NCBI GenBank assembly: GCA_031267935.1
Contig: JAIRYD010000096.1
Span: forward strand, 1-39,473
Direction of reading: 5' to 3'
DNA: 39,473 nucleotides
Origin: Tannerella sp.
GTDB taxonomy: Bacteria; Bacteroidota; Bacteroidia; Bacteroidales; Tannerellaceae
Numbering within the stretch: the stretch's first letter is position 1; every line of letters begins with the position of its first letter. The position numbers and the translations under genes are program-made. The notes beneath the pieces were generated by a model. It made no database searches and had not been told where the DNA came from. It saw nothing but the letters and a program-made list of their open reading frames with translations. Shown one piece after another: positions 1 through 8,905 of the stretch.

Positions 1-2
1 AA

Positions 3-110
3 AAACCGAACGACCATCATCCGAAAACCATTATCACCCTCGACCCCGAAGAGCCGACTTACAACGGAATCGTGCAACGTAACGCAACAAAATGGCTGAT
101 AGAAAAGTAG
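3..110 (+). CDS. 3' end of a truncated CDS (C-terminus ...KPNDHHPKTIITLDPEEPTYNGIVQRNATKWLIEK*), product unknown
   Basis: Frame 3 is open from the window edge to TAG at 108-110 with codon usage like neighbouring genes; followed by a terminator-like hairpin. Confidence 0.45.
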   Translation, partial: KPNDHHPKTIITLDPEEPTYNGIVQRNATKWLIEK

Positions 111-126
111 AACAACAACAACACAG

Positions 127-168
127 AGAGCCGTTTTCGATGTGTCGGGCATCAGAGACGGCTCTTTT
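127..168. terminator. Rho-independent-like hairpin between convergent genes
   Basis: AGAGCCGT (127-134) pairs with ACGGCTCT (158-165), with inner GATG/CATC pairing, then a T run; lies between the partial + CDS and the - strand AraC gene. Confidence 0.6.
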
Positions 169-211
169 CCGTATCGGATTCCAGTACAAAATCTCTTTTG
201 CGTGTAAAATC

Positions 212-1081
212 TCACCCCTCCCGATACTCCTTCGGCGACATCCCTTCGTATCGCTTGAAATACTTCCCGAAGAACGACTGCGACGTAAAATTCAACTCGT
301 CGCTGATTTGCTGGATGGTCATGTTCGTGGATTTGAGCAGCGCTTTCGCTTCGAGCATCACATAGTCATCTATCCAGTCGGCAGCGGATTTGCCTGTGAT
401 CGCGCGTATTTTCAGCGACAGGTACTTCGGAGTGAGGCAAAGTTTTCCGGCATAAAACGACATTTGCCGCTCGCGCTTGAAGTTTTCTCTTACAAGCGCC
501 ATAAATCGGTTGGTAAACATCTGTTGTGGTGATGCCGCCGTGTTTTCGAGCAGCAGATTATCATGGAAATTCGTCCCATAGATGAAAGCCAGCGTCAGGT
601 GTTTCAGTGTTTCGAGCAAGTACGGAGTGTTGCTCAGTTCGATGATCCTTTTTATGTTTTTGTAGTAAGATACAAACATGTTCAACTCGTCGCCGGACAG
701 CGGTATGACGGGGTTTTCGACGGCCTGAAGCATGATTTCCCTCCGTCGCATGTCATGCAGAAGACTGTCGATAAACTGCTTCGAGGCAACAATGGCATAT
801 CCCTGAAAATCGTCGCTGCCATACTCTTTCTGAAGCGTCTGATTGTGCAGAAGGATGTTGATGCACGGCGCTTTGCTTTCGTAGTGTTTGAAATTGACCC
901 GGTATCGCGCAACGCCTTGCGTGCATATCGCCAGAACCGCCATGTCGACTTTGAACGGGAAATCGAATACGGGCAGGAGATGCAAGTTCTCAACCAGCAT
1001 GAAATCATTGTTTACGGCAGTCACACTGTCCTTGTTCGTCACATATTTCCGCCAGTTCAGCGGCGTAATTTTCACTTCCAT
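212..1081 (-). CDS. AraC family transcriptional regulator
   Basis: C-terminal HTH: LCLTPKYLSLKIRAITGKSAADWIDDYVMLEAKALLKSTNMTIQQISDELNFTSQSFFGKYFKRYEGMSPKEYR. Confidence 0.9.
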   Translation of the reverse strand: MEVKITPLNWRKYVTNKDSVTAVNNDFMLVENLHLLPVFDFPFKVDMAVLAICTQGVARYRVNFKHYESKAPCINILLHNQTLQKEYGSDDFQGYAIVASKQFIDSLLHDMRRREIMLQAVENPVIPLSGDELNMFVSYYKNIKRIIELSNTPYLLETLKHLTLAFIYGTNFHDNLLLENTAASPQQMFTNRFMALVRENFKRERQMSFYAGKLCLTPKYLSLKIRAITGKSAADWIDDYVMLEAKALLKSTNMTIQQISDELNFTSQSFFGKYFKRYEGMSPKEYREG

Positions 1082-1192
1082 GAATGCTATATTTCTTGAT
1101 CCGTTTTCATCGCAAAAGTATATTATTTTTCATAAACAGTACAAAATTTGTACGGATTCAACTTTTTGCCCAATATTGTAGACAAATAGACC

Positions 1193-1223
1193 TTGCGGGG
1201 ATGCGGAAACCGCCGTACTTTTG
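1193..1223 (+). promoter_or_regulatory. Bacteroidetes-type promoter for the HU-like gene
   Basis: TTG (1193-1195), N20, TACTTTTG (1216-1223), matching TTTG/TAnnTTTG. Confidence 0.5.
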
Positions 1224-1301
1224 CGCCGTTGATTTGAAGGAAAATTGAAACGGGACAGTCAACAAATTGGAAATAAGTTGTATTTTTAAATAATAAAGAT
1301 T

Positions 1302-2006
1302 ATGTTGGAATATTCATTGCATGAAAACGTGCTGACGGAACGCAAGGACGACTACGCAGCGCAAACGCACAGTAAAACGGTTTATACCCGTGAACAGTTT
1401 ATCGACCTGATGCTGCAGCGCGGCACGCTGGTCACAAAGACCGACATCGTGGCGGTGCTCAACGACGTGGAGGAAACCGTATCCTACATCGTGAAAAACG
1501 GCGGGATGGTCAACCTGCCGCTGTTTAACATCGCCTTTTCCATTTCGGGCGTATTCGATGGCGTGACGGACACATTCGACCCGCACCGCCACAAGCTGCA
1601 TGTCAACCTCAGCAAAGGCACGCTCTTGAGGGACGCCGAAAAGGAAGTGAAACTCACCAAGGTAAATGCCCCCTCGCCTCAACCGCAAATCCTCGAAGTG
1701 CTGGACAGCGTGAGCGGCAGGGTGGACGAAATCCTGACGTCCGGCGGAGCCGTCCTGATCGACGGCGTCAACATCAAGCTTACGGGCGACAAGAACACGG
1801 TCGGCCTGTGGTTTGTGGCGGAAGACGGCTATGAAACACAAGCCGTTACCATCATCACCAACAAGCCGGCGCAAATCGCCGCCCTCATTCCGTCGCTCAA
1901 GGTCGGCAACGTCTATCAGGTGAAAATCGTCACGCAGTATTCGAGCGGAAAGGATTTGAAGGAGCCGAAAACAACCGTCTACGGCAAAACGCTGACGGTT
2001 GAATGA
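1302..2006 (+). CDS. HU-like DNA-binding domain protein with C-terminal DUF4469-like domain
   Basis: 234 aa; N-terminal HU/IHF-like fold (KTVYTREQFIDLMLQRGTLVTKTDIVAVLNDVEETVSYIVKNGGMVNLPLF) and Ig-like C-terminal part, a common Bacteroidetes architecture. Confidence 0.75.
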   Translation: MLEYSLHENVLTERKDDYAAQTHSKTVYTREQFIDLMLQRGTLVTKTDIVAVLNDVEETVSYIVKNGGMVNLPLFNIAFSISGVFDGVTDTFDPHRHKLHVNLSKGTLLRDAEKEVKLTKVNAPSPQPQILEVLDSVSGRVDEILTSGGAVLIDGVNIKLTGDKNTVGLWFVAEDGYETQAVTIITNKPAQIAALIPSLKVGNVYQVKIVTQYSSGKDLKEPKTTVYGKTLTVE

Positions 2007-2018
2007 CGGCAGGCAATT

Positions 2019-2126
2019 CTCACCCCTGCGTGAGAGCATCTCTCACGCAGGGGTGAGAGGACTTCTCACGCAGAGGTGAGAGCGTCTCTCACGCGGAGGT
2101 GAGAGCGCTTCTCACGCAGAGGTGAG
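2019..2126. repeat. Array of 16-bp imperfect palindromes at 23-bp period, first unit inverted
   Basis: CTCACCCCTGCGTGAG (2019-2034) is the exact reverse complement of CTCACGCAGGGGTGAG (2042-2057); further units at 2065-2080, 2088-2103 and 2111-2126, each separated by 7 nt. Confidence 0.9.
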
Positions 2127-2146
2127 CTAACTACAAACGATGAACT

Positions 2147-2350
2147 ATGAACAAAGACAGAATAGAAGCGGATGCCGGTACAATATGCCATCTGCTTGCC
2201 TTTAACGGAGAACTGAGCGTTACGGACCTCCGGAAATATTCGGATATTCCGGCGACATTCCTTTTTCTCGCCCTCGGCTGGCTGTTGAGGGACGACAAAA
2301 TCCGCTTCATTGAAACGAAAGGCGCAGTGTATGTCGTGCTGCACGGCTGA
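2147..2350 (+). CDS. Small winged helix-turn-helix domain protein
   Basis: 67 aa: GTICHLLAFNGELSVTDLRKYSDIPATFLFLALGWLLRDDKIRFIETKGAVYVVL; resembles the PF10771-type Bacteroidales wHTH family. Confidence 0.75.
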   Translation: MNKDRIEADAGTICHLLAFNGELSVTDLRKYSDIPATFLFLALGWLLRDDKIRFIETKGAVYVVLHG

Positions 2351-2372
2351 ACAATCCGGATGTAAAAAAACG

Positions 2373-2810
2373 ATGAAGACGGGAAATATAATCTTGCGTC
2401 CGATGCACTTTGTCGCTGCAATCGCCGGTTTTTACCTGTGTACGGTGATTTTTTCACGGATACAAGTCGGCAATGCGCCGGAATCTTTCAACACCGGATG
2501 CTTTCCGGCGTTCAACGGCTGCCTTTCCGACAGCGGATATACCGTCATATTCTTTTTCGACGAATCTCCCGTCTGTAATAAAATGCGATACAATCTGGAA
2601 CAGACAATGATCACCGACAACCCCGACGTCCGTTTTTTTAGCGTCGACGTCAACGGCCGGCAGCAGACGGATTTTCAGATCCCCGTATCAGGCGTTCCGA
2701 CAACCCTGATATTAAAGGATAAAAAAGAAGTTGTCCGTGTCACCGGTCTTGTTTCGCAAGGCAACATGAAGAAAATTTATACCCGGAAAATTATAAGCAA
2801 ACAGCGATGA
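2373..2810 (+). CDS. Thioredoxin-like domain protein, N-terminal membrane anchor
   Basis: Thioredoxin-like pattern YTVIFFFDESPVCNKM...FFSVDVNGRQQTDFQIPVSGVPTTLILKDKKEVVRVTGL; internal ATG at 2373 preferred over 2310. Confidence 0.65.
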   Translation: MKTGNIILRPMHFVAAIAGFYLCTVIFSRIQVGNAPESFNTGCFPAFNGCLSDSGYTVIFFFDESPVCNKMRYNLEQTMITDNPDVRFFSVDVNGRQQTDFQIPVSGVPTTLILKDKKEVVRVTGLVSQGNMKKIYTRKIISKQR

Positions 2811-3031
2811 AATGGATGAAACTGCTTTTATTTATCCAGCTCAATCATGAGGTATTGGCGGGAATGATTCTCGGCGCCATTGCCGGCTATTTCTACTGGA
2901 CCCGGTTCGGCATGATGTGGGGAACTTATCCGCTCTCGTCGGAATGTTGGGTGAACTGCACTTACGGTTGTTTGTTCGGAGGATTTATCGCAAATCTCAT
3001 CTCCGAGCCGTGGCCGGATGCGAATGGGTAG
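2807..3031 (+). CDS. Small membrane protein, DUF6132-like
   Basis: 74 aa with MILGAIAGYFYW...YGCLFGGFIANL; 4-nt ATGA overlap with the thioredoxin-like gene. Confidence 0.6.
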   Translation: MKWMKLLLFIQLNHEVLAGMILGAIAGYFYWTRFGMMWGTYPLSSECWVNCTYGCLFGGFIANLISEPWPDANG

Positions 3032-3055
3032 GGGCGAAAAATCTTTCGCCCCTAC
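3028..3055. terminator. Perfect 12-bp hairpin just after the DUF6132-like gene
   Basis: GTAGGGGCGAAA-AATC-TTTCGCCCCTAC; a further copy of TTTCGCCCCTAC follows at 3062-3073. The hairpin 5' arm overlaps the gene's final codons. Confidence 0.55.
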
Positions 3056-3092
3056 TTTCGCTTTCGCCCCTACCCTCCCCCGCGTTGGATGC

Positions 3093-3139
3093 AAAAAGAG
3101 CCGTTTCCGATGCGCCGGGCATCGGGGACGGCTCTTTTT
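3093..3139. terminator. Bidirectional terminator hairpin
   Basis: AAAAAGAGCCGT (3093-3104) / ACGGCTCTTTTT (3128-3139), with inner CCGATGC/GCATCGG. Confidence 0.85.
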
Positions 3140-3247
3140 CATATCGAAACTTGAAGTACGGAAACGCCTGTTTCCGTCAGACTGCACCGGAACACGGTGA
3201 AGAATTGCGTGGCAAATATGCCGGAACACATCCCTTTTTACCGTGCG

Positions 3248-3321
3248 CTCTTCCTCTTGGACTTGAACCAAGGACCCTCTGATTAACAGTCAGATGCTCT
3301 AACCAACTGAGCTAAGGAAGA
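3248..3321 (-). tRNA. tRNA-Asn(GTT)
   Basis: Minus strand tcttcct-ta-gctcagttggttagagc-a-tctgactGTTaatcaga...ggttcaagtcc...aggaaga; acceptor, D, anticodon and T arms all pair. Confidence 0.97.
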
Positions 3322-3403
3322 AGATGAGGCGAAAAGCCTTCCGTTAAATTGCGCCGCGAAAGTACGGGTATTTTTCCAAATATGCAATATCTTTGCCGGA
3401 AAA

Positions 3404-4390
3404 ATGAAAATGATGAAAATATTAGGTATCGGAAATGCGTTGCTGGACATACTCCTGACGCTCGAGAGCGACGAAACGCTTCGCCGGATGGGCATGGCGA
3501 AGGGCGCCATGGATTTGATTGACGAATCGCAGATGCTGGCGATTCATCGCGTACAGGCCGGTTTGGAACGGCACGAGGCGCCCGGCGGCTCGGTATGCAA
3601 CACGATGCGCGCGCTGGCGAAGCTGAATGTCGCCGCAGGCTATGTCGGTAAAATAGGCTCGGACGACGCCGGGCGCTTTTACGAACAAGCCGTACGGCAG
3701 GCCGGCGTAGCGCCGTATTTTGTACGCGTCGAAGGCATCTCCGGATGCTCGACGGTACTGGTTTCGCCTGACGGCGAGCGCACGATGGCCACCTTTCTGG
3801 GGCCTGCCGCGACGCTGTCGGCCGATGAAATCCGGGACGATACGCTTCGCCCCTACGACTGCGTGTACGTGGAAGGATATCTGATTTCCAACGAAGCGCT
3901 GTTCTTACCCATTCTGCACAGAATCCGCCGGCTGGGACTCAAAATCGCCCTCAATCTGTCGAACTTCAATATCGTCAACGACTTCAGCGAACTGCTGCAT
4001 CGCGTGATACCCGAATACGTCGACATACTGTTCTCAAACGAGCGCGAAGCGGAAGCCTACACGGGCACGGATGCCGCCGTCGCCGTCCGCGAAATAGCGA
4101 AGCAGGTGGACATCTCGGTCGTGACGATCGGCGAAAAAGGCGCTTTGGCCGCAAGCGGCGATACATGTGTACATGTCCCCGCACCGGCATGCAATCCGCT
4201 CGATACCACCGGAGCAGGCGACAACTTTGCAGCCGGATTCCTCTACGGGCTGTCGGTCGGCGCATCGCTGAAACAGTCGGCCTGCATCGGCTCGCTCCTG
4301 TCGGGCTACGTGATTGAGACCTTCGGCCCGCAGATCCCGGCCGACCGCTGGCATGAAATAAAGTTAAAAGTAAAAGAATATATTGGGTGA
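3404..4390 (+). CDS. PfkB family carbohydrate kinase (adenosine/ribokinase-like)
   Basis: GGSVCNTMRALAKL and C-terminal DTTGAGDNFAAGFLYGL PfkB signature. Confidence 0.93.
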   Translation: MKMMKILGIGNALLDILLTLESDETLRRMGMAKGAMDLIDESQMLAIHRVQAGLERHEAPGGSVCNTMRALAKLNVAAGYVGKIGSDDAGRFYEQAVRQAGVAPYFVRVEGISGCSTVLVSPDGERTMATFLGPAATLSADEIRDDTLRPYDCVYVEGYLISNEALFLPILHRIRRLGLKIALNLSNFNIVNDFSELLHRVIPEYVDILFSNEREAEAYTGTDAAVAVREIAKQVDISVVTIGEKGALAASGDTCVHVPAPACNPLDTTGAGDNFAAGFLYGLSVGASLKQSACIGSLLSGYVIETFGPQIPADRWHEIKLKVKEYIG

Positions 4391-4437
4391 TAAGAATTAA
4401 TTCGCGTATTTTTGCAATCCAAATAACCAAATATCGT

Positions 4438-6099
4438 ATGTTACGAATAAAATCTATTTGCACATATTGCCTGCTGTTCCTGTCCGTCGCGTGGCAAACG
4501 CTTTCGGCACAGGAAACAAGCCGTTTCGAAACAAGTAAGCAGCTGGAGATTTTCAATGCGCTGGTCAAGGAAGTGGAAATGTTCTACGTAGACTCGGTGG
4601 AGGTCGACAGGATGATTCGCCGGGGCATCGACGCCATGCTCAGAGGCTTCGACCCCTACACCGTATATATCCCCGAAGAGGAGATGGACGATTTCAAATA
4701 CCTGATTACAGGCGAATATGGCGGCATCGGATCGCTCATCGTGCAGCGCGGGCAGGGCGTGGTCATTGCCGAGCCCTACGAAGGCATGCCGGCACAGCAG
4801 GCCGGACTCAAAGCCGGCGACGTCATTCTGGCTATCGACACGATCGACGTGACGAATGCGACCACCACTCGAGTCAGCGAACTGCTGAAAGGCATGCCGA
4901 ACTCGAAAGTGACGCTGAAAATCCGGCGTCCCGGCGAGAACAAACCGCGCAAGATTGACCTCACACGGAAACAAATCGTGGAAAATCAAGTGCCTTACTA
5001 CGGCGTGCAGCGAGACAGCATCGGTTATATCAGTCTCGCCGGATTCACCGAAAAAAGCGCGCAGGAAGTCAAGTCCGCGCTGGAAGACCTGAAGCAGAAT
5101 CATCATATCAAGGGACTGGTACTCGACTTGCGCGATAACGGCGGAGGCATACTCGACGGCGCCGTGCAGATAGTGAATTTCTTTGTTCCCAAAGGAAAAG
5201 AAGTCGTTTCCACACGCGGGAAAATCGCACAGCGAGACCGCATCTACCGCACCTCGCTCGAACCGACAGATACGGTGATGCCGATTGCCGTCCTCATCAA
5301 CCGCCATTCCGCGTCGTCGACCGAGATTGTCTGCGGCGCGCTGCAGGACATGGACCGCGCCGTGCTGATCGGCGAACGATCTTTCGGAAAAGGGCTGGTA
5401 CAAGGCTCGCGCGACTTGCCTTACGGCGGGAAAATCAAGGTGACAATGAGCAAATATTACATCCCGAGCGGCCGGTGCATCCAGTTGATGGATTATTCGC
5501 ACCGCCGCGAAGACGGCAGCGTAGCGCCCGTCCCCGACAGTCTGACCTCTGTTTTCTACACCTCGCACGGTCGTCCGGTACGCGACGGCGGCGGCGTTCG
5601 CCCCGATTTCGAGGTCACGGAGAAAGTACCGGCCATGCTCTACTATCTGGCCGGCGACGACATTCTGTTCGACTACGTGACGGAATGGACGCTGAAACAC
5701 AAGACCATACCGCCCGTCGACAAGTTTGTGTATCCGGACGAAGATTTCGAAGACTTCAAGACCTGTCTGCGGGAGAAAGGATTTTCGTACGACTGGAACA
5801 GCGGACGGTATCTGAACGAACTTCGGGAAATAGCGGATTTCGAAGGATATACCGACAACGACTCCACGCTTTTTTCGGCGCTCGAAGCCAAACTGAAACC
5901 CGACCTGAACCACGATCTGGAGCGCTACAAGACGCATATCAAAAATTTCGTTTCGGGCGAGATCGTCAAGCGCTACTATTTCCGGAAAGGCGAAATCATC
6001 GAAAGCCTGAAAACGGACAACACGCTCGAAAAAGCGCTGGACGTGCTGGGCGATGCCGCCCTGTACCGTAAAACGCTGAGTGCGCCGGAGCCGGAATGA
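4438..6099 (+). CDS. S41 family C-terminal processing peptidase
   Basis: Signal peptide at ATG 4438 (MLRIKSICTYCLLFLSVAWQTLSAQ), PDZ domain (GIGSLIVQRGQGVVIAEPYEGMPAQQAGLKAGDVI), S41 core (LRDNGGGIL, RHSASSTEIVCGALQD, SFGKGLVQ). Confidence 0.93.
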   Translation: MLRIKSICTYCLLFLSVAWQTLSAQETSRFETSKQLEIFNALVKEVEMFYVDSVEVDRMIRRGIDAMLRGFDPYTVYIPEEEMDDFKYLITGEYGGIGSLIVQRGQGVVIAEPYEGMPAQQAGLKAGDVILAIDTIDVTNATTTRVSELLKGMPNSKVTLKIRRPGENKPRKIDLTRKQIVENQVPYYGVQRDSIGYISLAGFTEKSAQEVKSALEDLKQNHHIKGLVLDLRDNGGGILDGAVQIVNFFVPKGKEVVSTRGKIAQRDRIYRTSLEPTDTVMPIAVLINRHSASSTEIVCGALQDMDRAVLIGERSFGKGLVQGSRDLPYGGKIKVTMSKYYIPSGRCIQLMDYSHRREDGSVAPVPDSLTSVFYTSHGRPVRDGGGVRPDFEVTEKVPAMLYYLAGDDILFDYVTEWTLKHKTIPPVDKFVYPDEDFEDFKTCLREKGFSYDWNSGRYLNELREIADFEGYTDNDSTLFSALEAKLKPDLNHDLERYKTHIKNFVSGEIVKRYYFRKGEIIESLKTDNTLEKALDVLGDAALYRKTLSAPEPE

Positions 6100-6115
6100 A
6101 TCGTCGCAAATCAAT

Positions 6116-8893
6116 ATGACCGTGAGAACAACACCTTTCCTCTTAATAACAATCGCCTGTATTGCAGGCGGCTGTATGCAACAACGCATATCCGTAGACG
6201 ACCTGCGCTGCGAATATCTGGTTTGTCCGGCAGGCATGGATGCAAACCGTCCGCGTTTCTCGTGGAAAATCATTGCCGGCGAAAGAAGCGTCTATCAGCA
6301 GGCCTTCCGGATTATCGTAAGCGATCACGAAGCTGATATCCGACGCCAAAACGGCAACTGCTGGGATTCGGAATGGAAAGAATCGGCACACACCGTCAAC
6401 GTGGAATATGCAGGTGTACCCCTTGCGAGCAACCGAACTTACTTCTGGCAGGTCAGCACCCGCATCAACGGACGGGAAATACGTAGCAAACCGGCCTCTT
6501 TCCATACGGGTCTGTTTCATCAGGAAGACTGGAAAGCGCAATGGCTCAGTACGGAAGAAAATATTCTGCATGAAAGCCCCCTGTTCCGGAAAACCTTTTC
6601 CATAGAGAAACAGATAAAAAGCGCTTTCGCGTACGCCACGGCGGCAGGTTTTTATGAGTTGCATCTGAACGGGCGGAAGGTGGGCGACGACGTGCAGCAT
6701 CCCGCCGTCACGGACTATCGCAAGACGGTGCTGTACTCCGTTTACGACGTGACCGACATGCTGGAAAAAGGTGAAAATGCCGTCGGCGTGATGCTCGGCA
6801 ACGGTGCGTACAGCATGCAGACTGTTGCGGAACGATACAGCTGGCACGATTCGAAGCCGACAGGCAATCCATGCTTCCTGCTGCAGATACACATCCTGTA
6901 CGGCGACGGCAGCGAAACGCTTGTCACCTCGGGCGAAGGGTGGAAATATACGACCGGCCCCGTCATTTTCAACAATATATACGGTGGCGAAGACTACGAT
7001 GCCCGCAGAGAAGTACCGGGATGGGCCTCTGCCGGGACGGACGACGCAGGCTGGCAGACGGCTGCCGTCGTGCCGGGACCGGGCGGAAAACTGAAATGGC
7101 AAAGCATCCCCGTCAAGGTGACGGAAACACTGACGCCTGTGACCCGAACGCATCCGTCGCCGGGTGTTTACCTCTTCGACCTCGGACAAAATATTGCAGG
7201 ATGGTGGCGCATCAGCGCCAAAGGGAAAACCGGACAGACGATTCGCGTACGCGGAGCGGAAACGCTTAACAACGCACTGTTTCCCAAACCGCTGGAAGAA
7301 GGCGACAGCCTGAGTGTCAAATTCAGATATCACTCTCACGTCTGGACGGACTATACGCTGAAGAGCGACGGCAGCGAGACGTACGAACCACACTTTTTTT
7401 ATACCGGATACCGTTACATAGAGGTAGTTACCGACGATTTGACCGACCTTGCGGAACTGAAGACCGAAGGACGGGTCGTCCGGTCCGCACTGGAAAACAC
7501 CGGCTCGTGGACCTCGTCCAACGATTTGCTGAACTGGATCCACAAGGCCGGACTGTGGGCGCAGAAGGGAAACCTGGTCGGCTATCCGACCGACTGTCCG
7601 CACCGCGAAAAGGGAGCATATACCGGCGACGGACAGGTGATTGCCGAAACATCCATGCACGATTTCGCCATGGCATCGTTCTACGATAAATGGCTTCACG
7701 ACATGCGCGACGCGCAAGAGCCGAACGGACGGGTTCCCAACACTGCGCCGACAATAGTTGGCGGCATGGGTGGCGGCGTGGCATGGGGAAGCGCCTGCAT
7801 CCTGATTCCGTGGTGGATGTATCATTACTACGACGATGTGCGGATACTGGAAACCTGTTATCCCATGATGAAAAAATACGTGGATTATCTGCAAAATCTG
7901 GCACGTGTCGATGCGAAACCCGAAGAACCGTATATCATCAACTATTTCGACGGATACTGGTATTCGCTGGGCGAATGGTGTTCGCCCGGACGCGGCGATT
8001 GTCCGAATCACGACGTGGTGAATACATTTTATTATTATTACGACGCACATCTGATGTCCCGCATTGCCGGTCTGCTTGGTCATCAGGATGATGCACGCCA
8101 GTATGTCGCGTTGAGCGATACAGTCGGGAAGGCATTTAACACACGTTTTTTCAATCCCGAAACATGCATCTACGGCCTGGACTCCGTCTACCAGACGTAT
8201 CAGTTGCTTGCGCTTGTCGGCAATCTCGTGCCCGAAGGAAGCGGCGACGCAGTGCTGAAAACCATCATTGACGATATACATAAGCATGATACTCATTTGA
8301 ATACAGGTATTATCGGGACAAAATACCTGTGGAAGGTACTGTCGGATGCCGGATACCACGACCTGGCGTACAGCGTGGTCACACAGGAAACGTATCCCGG
8401 CTACGGTTTCTGGAAAAACAACCATGCCACCACCCTGCTGGAGAAATGGGAAGGCACGGATTCGCATAACCATCAGATGTTCGGTGCCGTGACGGAGTAT
8501 CTATACCAGTATCTGGCCGGTATCCGTTCGCCGCTTCATACGGAAGAATCACGCGGATACAGGCACATCTGTCTGCAGCCCTGCATGCCCGACACGCTCC
8601 GGATGGTAGAAGCTTCGCTGCAGACCGTGGCCGGCACGATTGTATCCGGGTGGGAAAGACAGGATTCACGCTACGCATATCATGCGACGATACCGCCCAA
8701 TACGACCGCCACGCTTGAACTGCCGACAGACGGATTCGAACCGGCGAAGATCATCGAAGACGGCAGAATCGTCTGGCAGTACGGCGGATTTGTGAGCGGC
8801 GACCCGGGCATCCGCGAAATAAAAAACAACGGTTCACGCATCTGTTTATCGCTTGAATCGGGTACTTACCGGTTTATTGTAGAAAAAGAATAA
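6116..8893 (+). CDS. GH78 alpha-L-rhamnosidase, lipoprotein
   Basis: Lipobox IAGGC after ATG 6116; GH78 features GYPTDCPHREKGAYTGDGQV, WMYHYYDDVRIL, GFSWEQWEGTDSHNH-like (LEKWEGTDSHNHQMFGAV). Confidence 0.9.
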   Translation: MTVRTTPFLLITIACIAGGCMQQRISVDDLRCEYLVCPAGMDANRPRFSWKIIAGERSVYQQAFRIIVSDHEADIRRQNGNCWDSEWKESAHTVNVEYAGVPLASNRTYFWQVSTRINGREIRSKPASFHTGLFHQEDWKAQWLSTEENILHESPLFRKTFSIEKQIKSAFAYATAAGFYELHLNGRKVGDDVQHPAVTDYRKTVLYSVYDVTDMLEKGENAVGVMLGNGAYSMQTVAERYSWHDSKPTGNPCFLLQIHILYGDGSETLVTSGEGWKYTTGPVIFNNIYGGEDYDARREVPGWASAGTDDAGWQTAAVVPGPGGKLKWQSIPVKVTETLTPVTRTHPSPGVYLFDLGQNIAGWWRISAKGKTGQTIRVRGAETLNNALFPKPLEEGDSLSVKFRYHSHVWTDYTLKSDGSETYEPHFFYTGYRYIEVVTDDLTDLAELKTEGRVVRSALENTGSWTSSNDLLNWIHKAGLWAQKGNLVGYPTDCPHREKGAYTGDGQVIAETSMHDFAMASFYDKWLHDMRDAQEPNGRVPNTAPTIVGGMGGGVAWGSACILIPWWMYHYYDDVRILETCYPMMKKYVDYLQNLARVDAKPEEPYIINYFDGYWYSLGEWCSPGRGDCPNHDVVNTFYYYYDAHLMSRIAGLLGHQDDARQYVALSDTVGKAFNTRFFNPETCIYGLDSVYQTYQLLALVGNLVPEGSGDAVLKTIIDDIHKHDTHLNTGIIGTKYLWKVLSDAGYHDLAYSVVTQETYPGYGFWKNNHATTLLEKWEGTDSHNHQMFGAVTEYLYQYLAGIRSPLHTEESRGYRHICLQPCMPDTLRMVEASLQTVAGTIVSGWERQDSRYAYHATIPPNTTATLELPTDGFEPAKIIEDGRIVWQYGGFVSGDPGIREIKNNGSRICLSLESGTYRFIVEKE

Positions 8894-8905
8894 GGGCAAA
8901 ATTTT

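Noticed and set aside
4441-6273. Very long antisense ORFs (610 aa here; also 6143-8473 -, 8921-11230 -, 20550-22772 -, 26023-28335 +, 29299-31272 -, 34690-36066 +)
   Set aside because: They mirror well-supported genes codon-for-codon; the sense genes use few TTA/CTA/TCA codons, so the complementary frame lacks stops. Proteins have no recognisable domains.
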